This document shows positions 59,148 to 64,000 of a stretch of 64,000 nucleotides of DNA, piece after piece. The notes beneath the pieces are model-generated. The model had not been told where the DNA came from. It was given only the letters and a program-made list of their open reading frames with translations, and ran no database searches. How positions within the stretch are numbered: position 1 is the stretch's first letter; each line of letters begins with the position of its first letter. This stretch comes from Fidelibacterota bacterium. Lineage in GTDB: Bacteria; Pseudomonadota; Alphaproteobacteria; Rhodospirillales; Rhodospirillaceae. The stretch covers positions 1 to 64,000 of the forward strand of contig CANJLF010000016.1 of NCBI GenBank assembly GCA_947475295.1, read 5' to 3'. The translations under genes were made by a program, and so were the position numbers.

Positions 59148-60701
59148 ATGTCTGAAAAAGTTGCCTCTCCCCAACCCGCGTCCGAAGCCATTTTCCAGCA
59201 AGCTTTCGATTTTCTGGAGGCGGGGCGGTTAGAGGATGCCGTTGCGCGCTTTGACATGGTCATCGCGCGGGTTCCGGGCGCCGCCGCGCCTTACGTATGC
59301 CGTGGCGATGCGCTGCAGCTCCTGCAACGCTTCGAAGATGCGATCGAGAGCTACGACCGCGCCATCGCCCTCGATGGCGATGTGCCCGAAATTTACGTCA
59401 ACCGCGGGGTGGCACTGCATAGCCTCGGGAAATTTGACGCGGCGCTGGTCAGCACCGATCGGGCTATAGCGCTCGATCCCGGCTATGCCGAGGCTTGGTC
59501 CAATCGCGGCAACGCGCTTAGAAAGCTGCACCGCCACGACGAGGCGCTGCAGAGTTACGCGCGCGCCATCGCGCTCAGGCCCGACTTTGCCGACGCTTAT
59601 GTTAATCGTGCCGGAGCGTTTGAAGAGCTGGATCGGGCCGCCGAAGCTATCGCGAATTTTGAAAAGGCGCTGGAACTAGCGCCCAACCTGCTCGAAGCTA
59701 AACAGCATTTGCTGTGGGGCTATATGCAAGGCGGGAGCGAGACGGAGCGCATTGCGCGTTTAGCCGGCGAGGTTGCCGACGCGGGCGGGCGGACGGCGGC
59801 GGCGGTTCTGCGCGCGCGCAAGACGCTCTCAGACTTTCGCATTCAGCATGACCGCGAGCAGGCCGAATACCTTGCCAACCATGGTCACGGCTTCGCCGGC
59901 TTAGCGGAAGCGCAAAGTACCTTCGCCGATATTCAAAGCCGGCACGGCCGCGAGATCGCGGGCAAGCCCGTGGCCATAAGCGACAAAGAGGTCGATATTC
60001 TCGCGCGTTTCTATGAACATGTGATCCGTTGTCCGCTAACGGCGTCCTTCGGGCCCTGTCTTAGCCCCGCCAATGATTGGGCCGCGATTGAAGACCGCTA
60101 TTTCAAAAGCGCGCCGGAAATGGTCGTGATCGACGACCTATTGTCGCCGGAGGCTATGGCGGACTTGCGCACCTTCTGCCTAGCCTCGACGATCTGGCGC
60201 AAGGATTTTCAAAACCAGTATTTTGGTACCTTCAGCGAAGACGGGTTTATGAGTCCCTTGCACCTGCGGATCGCCGCCGAGCTGCAAATGAAGATGCCGC
60301 GCATCTTCGGCGCGCACCGGCTCGAACAGCTATGGGCCTTCAAATACACGTCGCAGATAGGCCGGGGCATCAATGTGCATGCCGACTTCGCGCGCGTGAA
60401 CCTCAATTTCTGGATCACGCCCGACGACGCCAATCTGGACCCAAAGTCCGGCGGCATGGTTGTCTACGACGTGCCGGCGCCGGCCGCGTGGGGCTTTGAC
60501 GAATACAACAGCAGCTCCGATCGGATTTTTGAATTTCTGAAGGAAAACCGCGCCGGATCGCAGACCATCGCCTATAAATGCAATCGCGCGGTGCTGTTCA
60601 ACTCGAACCTGTTTCACGAAACCGACGCTATCCGATTCAAAACCGGATATGAAAACCGGCGCATCAACGTCACTTATCTGTTCGGCAAGCGCTTTAAATA
60701 G
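59148..60701 (+). CDS. TPR repeat protein with 2OG-Fe(II) oxygenase domain, 517 aa
   Basis: Residues 10-190 are tetratricopeptide repeats of about 34 residues (GRLEDAVARFDMVIARVPGA, FEDAIESYDRAIALDGDVPE, FDAALVSTDRAIALDPGYAE, HDEALQSYARAIALRPDFAD). The C-terminal 200 residues form a 2-oxoglutarate/Fe(II) dioxygenase: H-x-D in NVHADFARVN near 411-413, distal His in NSNLFHETDAI near 490 and Arg in ENRRINVTYLF near 504. The TPR part may bring a protein substrate for hydroxylation. Divergent from the histidine kinase. Product and target unknown. Confidence 0.87.
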   Translation: MSEKVASPQPASEAIFQQAFDFLEAGRLEDAVARFDMVIARVPGAAAPYVCRGDALQLLQRFEDAIESYDRAIALDGDVPEIYVNRGVALHSLGKFDAALVSTDRAIALDPGYAEAWSNRGNALRKLHRHDEALQSYARAIALRPDFADAYVNRAGAFEELDRAAEAIANFEKALELAPNLLEAKQHLLWGYMQGGSETERIARLAGEVADAGGRTAAAVLRARKTLSDFRIQHDREQAEYLANHGHGFAGLAEAQSTFADIQSRHGREIAGKPVAISDKEVDILARFYEHVIRCPLTASFGPCLSPANDWAAIEDRYFKSAPEMVVIDDLLSPEAMADLRTFCLASTIWRKDFQNQYFGTFSEDGFMSPLHLRIAAELQMKMPRIFGAHRLEQLWAFKYTSQIGRGINVHADFARVNLNFWITPDDANLDPKSGGMVVYDVPAPAAWGFDEYNSSSDRIFEFLKENRAGSQTIAYKCNRAVLFNSNLFHETDAIRFKTGYENRRINVTYLFGKRFK

Positions 60702-60704
60702 TGA

Positions 60705-60727
60705 GGGCGGCAGTTGCGCTGCCGCCC
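60705..60727. terminator. Terminator hairpin between convergent genes
   Basis: Nine-base perfect stem (GGGCGGCAG) with a five-base loop, three bases after the stop of the TPR/oxygenase gene and 27 bases after the stop of the methyltransferase gene on the other strand. It can serve both; T-runs are weak. Confidence 0.6.
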
Positions 60728-60753
60728 CTAGTTTGAGCTCAGTTCCGTCTATC

Positions 60754-61503
60754 TCAGGGCTTCTTGAATTTGAAAACGAACTGATCGGTCTTGCCTTTGA
60801 CCGCACCGTCGCCGACGCCGCCTTTGTGATCGTCGGCGGGATTGGCGAGAATGTTGCTCTCGCCGTCCAGCTTGAAGCCGGCGGCGAGGACTTCCTTCTT
60901 CACCAAATCGGGATCGACGCGGTGCAGGGTGTTGGTGTCGCGTCCGCCGGAACCTTTTTCCGCGGCATGGTCAATGACGATATAGGTGCCACCGGGTTTC
61001 AGTGCGGCAAAGATCGCCTTGTTCATGGCTTCGGTGAAACCCGCGGGGCGGTTTTTGAAGTCATGGTAGTTGTCCGACGTCCAGGCCACGTCCAGCGCTT
61101 CCGGCATGCTGAGCTTATCGTAGTCGGAGGCGTGGAAAACGATGTTGCCGTATTGAGCGTCGGCCTGCAGGGCCTTCATGCCGTCGCCGGCCGTTGGACG
61201 TTGCGCCAGCGTCGCGGCGCCAATGACGCCGTAGACCTTGCCGGTCGGTCCTACGACCTTGGAGAAGATGCGCGTGAAATAGCCGCCGCCTGGATTGATG
61301 TCGGCGACTTTGTCGCCGGCCTTGATGCCCGCGAAGGCCACGGCCTCGGCGGGCTTACGGTTAGCGTCGCGCTCCGTGTCGGCGGCCGGGCGGGCTTTGT
61401 CGGCGACGGCGGCTTTCACGACGGCCGGCGGTTCGGCGGCAAAGGATGCAGCGCTAAACAATAGGCCGGCGGCAACGGCAGTTACGGTCAGAATAGTTTT
61501 CAT
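60754..61503 (-). CDS. Exported class I methyltransferase-like protein, 249 aa
   Basis: Signal peptide at residues 1-22 (MKTILTVTAVAAGLLFSAAS, then FAAEP). The mature part has the Rossmann methyltransferase fold: KVADINPGGGYFTRIFSKVV near 65 (SAM loop), GNIVFHASDYDKLSMPEALD near 118 and LKPGGTYIVIDHAAEKGSG near 168. Similar exported proteins occur in many Alphaproteobacteria. The periplasm is not expected to hold S-adenosylmethionine, so activity or cofactor is unclear. Single gene. Confidence 0.8.
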   Translation of the reverse strand: MKTILTVTAVAAGLLFSAASFAAEPPAVVKAAVADKARPAADTERDANRKPAEAVAFAGIKAGDKVADINPGGGYFTRIFSKVVGPTGKVYGVIGAATLAQRPTAGDGMKALQADAQYGNIVFHASDYDKLSMPEALDVAWTSDNYHDFKNRPAGFTEAMNKAIFAALKPGGTYIVIDHAAEKGSGGRDTNTLHRVDPDLVKKEVLAAGFKLDGESNILANPADDHKGGVGDGAVKGKTDQFVFKFKKP

Positions 61504-61604
61504 GATTTGTCTCCCAAAGAAATTGCGGCGGTACTATAGCGCGGGTGTGCGCAAAGGGGAGAGGGAAGAGTGCTACGTTACAGTGCTGTTACACGAGACT
61601 GCGA

Positions 61605-62723
61605 TTAGAAGATGATTTTATAAATGTTGCCGTTGGAGTCGGTGGCAACGCCGAAGCCGCTGTCGGCGGTGGGCACGACATAATACTCGGCCTGGAAGGT
61701 TGCGGAATTGGAGCAGGCGCCAATGGCAAGTCCACCGACCATGCCGCTGACCTTGGATGAGATGCCCGTGACGGTGCCATATTTTGTCAGCAAGGAGTCA
61801 GCGCCGGGCTGGCTTTGCAGCGTCGTCCATTTGCCGTCACAACTCACACCGTCGGGGCGTGTGAAAGCGAAGGTGCCCGCCGTGCCGCCGCCGCCGACCT
61901 TGCCCGGCACAGCTTGGGTCTTGCCGCTCTTCTTCAAGGGACCGTCGGCAGGATACATGACGACCTGAATCTCGCGCCCTCCGGCAGCAGCCGCGACTGT
62001 GGAAGTCGCAGGCATACCCGCGACAGAGACATGCAGTACACGCAGGGCGTCGTCGATCGGGATAAAGAAATTCAGGCCCGCAACCTCTGCGCCGCCTTGT
62101 CCTATCGATACGGCCTGCGTGACGCCGAGAATATTGCCTTTGTCGTCGAATAGCGGGCCGCCGCTGTTGCCGTGCGTCACGGCCGCATCGCTTTGAATGA
62201 TCGGGCCCTGTTGAGTGTCACGCAGGGCGCTGACGATGCCGGTGGTGACTGTGCCTTCGTTCCTCTGCCCGAGCGGAGAGCCGACGACATAAACCCGCGC
62301 GCCGACCTGGGGTTTGTCGAATTGAATCGGCAGCCCCGTCATGCCGCCGCCTTCAACTTTCACCAAGGCGACGTCGCGCTGCGCGTCGCTTCGCAGGACT
62401 TCCGCTGGTAATTCGCGGCTGCCGAAGAACCGGACTTTGACGTTCTTGAATCCTTCAATGACGTGGTGGTTCGTGAGCAGAAGGCCGTCGGCGATATAAA
62501 ATCCGGAGCCGGTGCCCTGGGGCGTGAGGATGGTGACCACTTGCTGGCGCAGGTCGGGAATTTGATCCTGGAAGGCCGCGCTGCGCAGCTGCACGCGCGG
62601 GATTTCGTCGGAGGCCGGCGCTTGCGGCGCGGACTGATTGAACATCAAGCCGTTGTCAGCCGGGGCGGCGGGCTTGCCGCTTAAGTCTTTGACTGCCTCG
62701 ACGAAGGCGGGATCCGCAACCAC
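61605..62723 (-). CDS. Trypsin-like serine protease (S1C), C-terminal part of a frameshifted gene
   Basis: 372 residues from a GTG at 62723. The protease triad is complete: His in LLTNHHVIEGFKNV near 83, Asp in QRDVALVKVEGG near 118, Ser in THGNSGGPLFDDKGN near 185. Residues 250-372 form an extra C-terminal domain rich in Gly and Cys. The beginning (VADPAFVEAVKDLSG) continues naturally from the preceding gene 62681-63346 if one A is added in the AAA run near 62733, which restores a single protein with signal peptide. So it is probably the second half of one exported protease. Confidence 0.8.
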   Translation of the reverse strand: MVADPAFVEAVKDLSGKPAAPADNGLMFNQSAPQAPASDEIPRVQLRSAAFQDQIPDLRQQVVTILTPQGTGSGFYIADGLLLTNHHVIEGFKNVKVRFFGSRELPAEVLRSDAQRDVALVKVEGGGMTGLPIQFDKPQVGARVYVVGSPLGQRNEGTVTTGIVSALRDTQQGPIIQSDAAVTHGNSGGPLFDDKGNILGVTQAVSIGQGGAEVAGLNFFIPIDDALRVLHVSVAGMPATSTVAAAAGGREIQVVMYPADGPLKKSGKTQAVPGKVGGGGTAGTFAFTRPDGVSCDGKWTTLQSQPGADSLLTKYGTVTGISSKVSGMVGGLAIGACSNSATFQAEYYVVPTADSGFGVATDSNGNIYKIIF

Positions 62724-63346
62724 GATTTGGCGGCATCGCGGAAAGCGGCTCGCGCGGCCTGTATCGGCAAAGTTTCGGTGACAAGGTTGGCTTTGGCTGT
62801 GGTGTGTCCTTCGTTGGTCACGCGATAACGCAGCTTTTTTTCCAGCGGGTCGAATATCTGCCAGTCGACGGTAATCGTCGCCTCAATCGTCATTTCCTTG
62901 CCCAATAATTCTTTATAGCACCCGTCTTCTTTCAGCGATTGAACGCTCGCACCCACTAGAATTTCGGCTTTAGCAGCGTCCGTGCTGCCGAACATGTCGC
63001 CCGTTTGGGTGCCCGAAAGGTGGTAACCCGCGGCGGATGCTTCCGCTGTAAACTCATTGATGAAATCAGAGGGTTTTGCGCCACTTAAGGCGTTTTCGAT
63101 GGTGATCGGTGTGGATGCCTGCTTCATTAGGCAGCCATAGCTGAATTTTCCGATGACGGCGCCGCCCGGTATTGTCGATTGAACGCGTTCGAGAGCGATG
63201 GTGCGCGTGGGAACCTCGACGTGGAACTGTGGCGGCGGGGGCGGCGGCTCCGCTTTTCGCTGTGTGCGCTGTGCGGCGCCGGCAGAGGTCGCGATGAATG
63301 TCAGCGCCAGGACGCCGACGATGAGCGATGATAGTTTGTGACTCAT
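62681..63346 (-). CDS. N-terminal part of the frameshifted protease gene, exported
   Basis: 221 residues: signal peptide (MSHKLSSLIVGVLALTFIAT, then SAGAAQ), a Pro-rich linker (KAEPPPPPPQFHVEVPTR) and a domain of about 150 residues with a conserved look (GGAVIGKFSYGCLMKQ, KAEILVGASVQSLKEDGCYK, VDWQIFDPLEKKLRYRVTNE). After FRDAAK the frame leaves protein-like sequence (SWLRIPPSSRQSKT) and ends, while the +1 frame carries on as the protease at 61605-62723. The overlap of 43 bases is therefore best explained by a one-base deletion in an A run, not by two genes. Confidence 0.7.
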   Translation of the reverse strand: MSHKLSSLIVGVLALTFIATSAGAAQRTQRKAEPPPPPPQFHVEVPTRTIALERVQSTIPGGAVIGKFSYGCLMKQASTPITIENALSGAKPSDFINEFTAEASAAGYHLSGTQTGDMFGSTDAAKAEILVGASVQSLKEDGCYKELLGKEMTIEATITVDWQIFDPLEKKLRYRVTNEGHTTAKANLVTETLPIQAARAAFRDAAKSWLRIPPSSRQSKT

Positions 63347-63474
63347 GTCCCTCGCGCCCCCACGCCCACTGAATCCACAATCATCGCGGGAGAAATGCGC
63401 AAGTCAAGCGTAAGCGGTGTTACGTTTTAGGGGCAGAAATTCGCTAAACGGCAGAGGGGCTTAAGCTTGGGGGG

Positions 63475-64000
63475 TTAAACCGCCGTACCGCCGACCGTGA
63501 GCATTTCGATCTTCAAGGTCGGTTGCCCCACGCCACACGGCACGCCTTGGCCTTCCTTGCCGCAGGTGCCGATGCCGGGGTCCAGCGCCATGTCGTTGCC
63601 GATCATGGAGACCTTGGTCATGACATCGGGGCCGTTGCCGATGAGTGTCGCACCCTTCACGGCGGGACCAATCTTGCCGTTCTCGATGAGATAAGCCTCG
63701 GTCGCCGAGAACACGAACTTGCCCGAGGTGATGTCGACCTGGCCGCCGCCGAAGCTGACGGCGTAAAGACCCTTCTTCACCGAGCGGATGATTTCCTCAG
63801 GATCGCGGTCGCCGCCCAGCATGAAGGTGTTGGTCATGCGCGGCATGGGATGATGGGCGTGGGACTGGCGGCGTCCGTTGCCCGTAGGCTTCATGCCCAT
63901 GAGGCGCGCGTTCAGGCGGTCCTGCAGATAGCCGGTGAGGATGCCGTCTTCGATGAGAACGGTGCGCGAGGTCGGCGTGCCTTCGTCGTCAATGGTGAGT
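63475..64000 (-). CDS. tldD: TldD metalloprotease, C-terminal part (cut by the window edge)
   Basis: About 175 residues of the C-terminal end of TldD, the partner of TldE/PmbA in a zinc protease that processes peptides such as microcins. [20 protein letters not shown] at the window edge, [45 protein letters not shown] and [20 protein letters not shown] are all typical. The HExxH zinc motif lies upstream, outside the window. Ends TAA at 63477-63475. Confidence 0.92.
   Translation of the reverse strand, partial: LTIDDEGTPTSRTVLIEDGILTGYLQDRLNARLMGMKPTGNGRRQSHAHHPMPRMTNTFMLGGDRDPEEIIRSVKKGLYAVSFGGGQVDITSGKFVFSATEAYLIENGKIGPAVKGATLIGNGPDVMTKVSMIGNDMALDPGIGTCGKEGQGVPCGVGQPTLKIEMLTVGGTAV

Overview
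This is a 64 kb piece of an alphaproteobacterial chromosome. The evidence is the GC-rich coding bias with long antisense open frames, the hopanoid gene set (hpnB, C, D, E, F/shc, G, H, M, N) with dxs and ispH beside it, and families common in this class (DUF3750, DUF2188, DUF3095, HpnN-type RND exporter, exported trypsin-like S1C proteases). A soil or freshwater hopanoid producer near Rhizomicrobium/Micropepsis is my guess; the sequence does not prove a genus. I saw no rRNA, tRNA, CRISPR array, intact insertion sequence or integrase.

Layout. 1-7.1 kb is an untidy accessory stretch. It holds an intact exported glycerophosphodiester phosphodiesterase flanked by fragments of sister copies, a frameshifted copy of a gene family that reappears intact at 12.1 kb, an exported protein of unknown family, a cupin, a remnant of an SGNH hydrolase, a large protein with a dead receiver and a dead EAL-like domain, and two copies of an unknown small protein. 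7.2-10.9 kb is a four-gene minus-strand operon (SDR, carboxymuconolactone-decarboxylase-like, MmgE/PrpD, 2-hydroxyacid dehydrogenase) that looks like a small catabolic unit. 11-27 kb carries mixed metabolism: a LysE exporter, a possible effector-type hydrolase, a large exported alpha/beta hydrolase, a response regulator, an aldo/keto reductase, a fatty acid desaturase, a BlaI repressor with a broken partner, a DUF3095 cyclase-like protein, a DTW tRNA-modifying enzyme, a split spermidine-synthase-like pair and an ABC-F ATPase.

27.6-39.9 kb is the hopanoid/isoprenoid island. Dxs and IspH bracket the MEP pathway (start and end). HpnD, HpnC and HpnE turn farnesyl diphosphate into squalene, Shc cyclises it, HpnH adds adenosyl and HpnG removes adenine; HpnB is the associated glycosyltransferase. 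hpnC-hpnB, dxs, hpnD-hpnE-shc and hpnG lie on the minus strand, while ispH-hpnH run the other way and collide with hpnG. HpnM and HpnN, predicted to move hopanoids to the outer membrane, lie about 9 kb beyond hpnC as a convergent overlapping pair (48.6-51.8 kb). Between them are an S1/P1 nuclease, a possible diiron protein, an exported argininosuccinate-lyase-like enzyme, a MoxR-DUF58-VWA operon and a membrane-anchored protease.

51.9-64 kb has an autotransporter with a phytase-like passenger, a cold-shock protein, a GT61 glycosyltransferase cut by an amber codon, a pirin, a histidine kinase, a TPR/2OG-oxygenase fusion, an exported methyltransferase, a trypsin-like protease split by a one-base shift, and the C-terminal end of TldD.

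A recurring theme is decay by deletion. At least five places keep only the start and/or end of a gene (GDPD fragments, SGNH hydrolase, M56/GIN, DUF1345, tape-measure-like copy). No single mobile element explains them.
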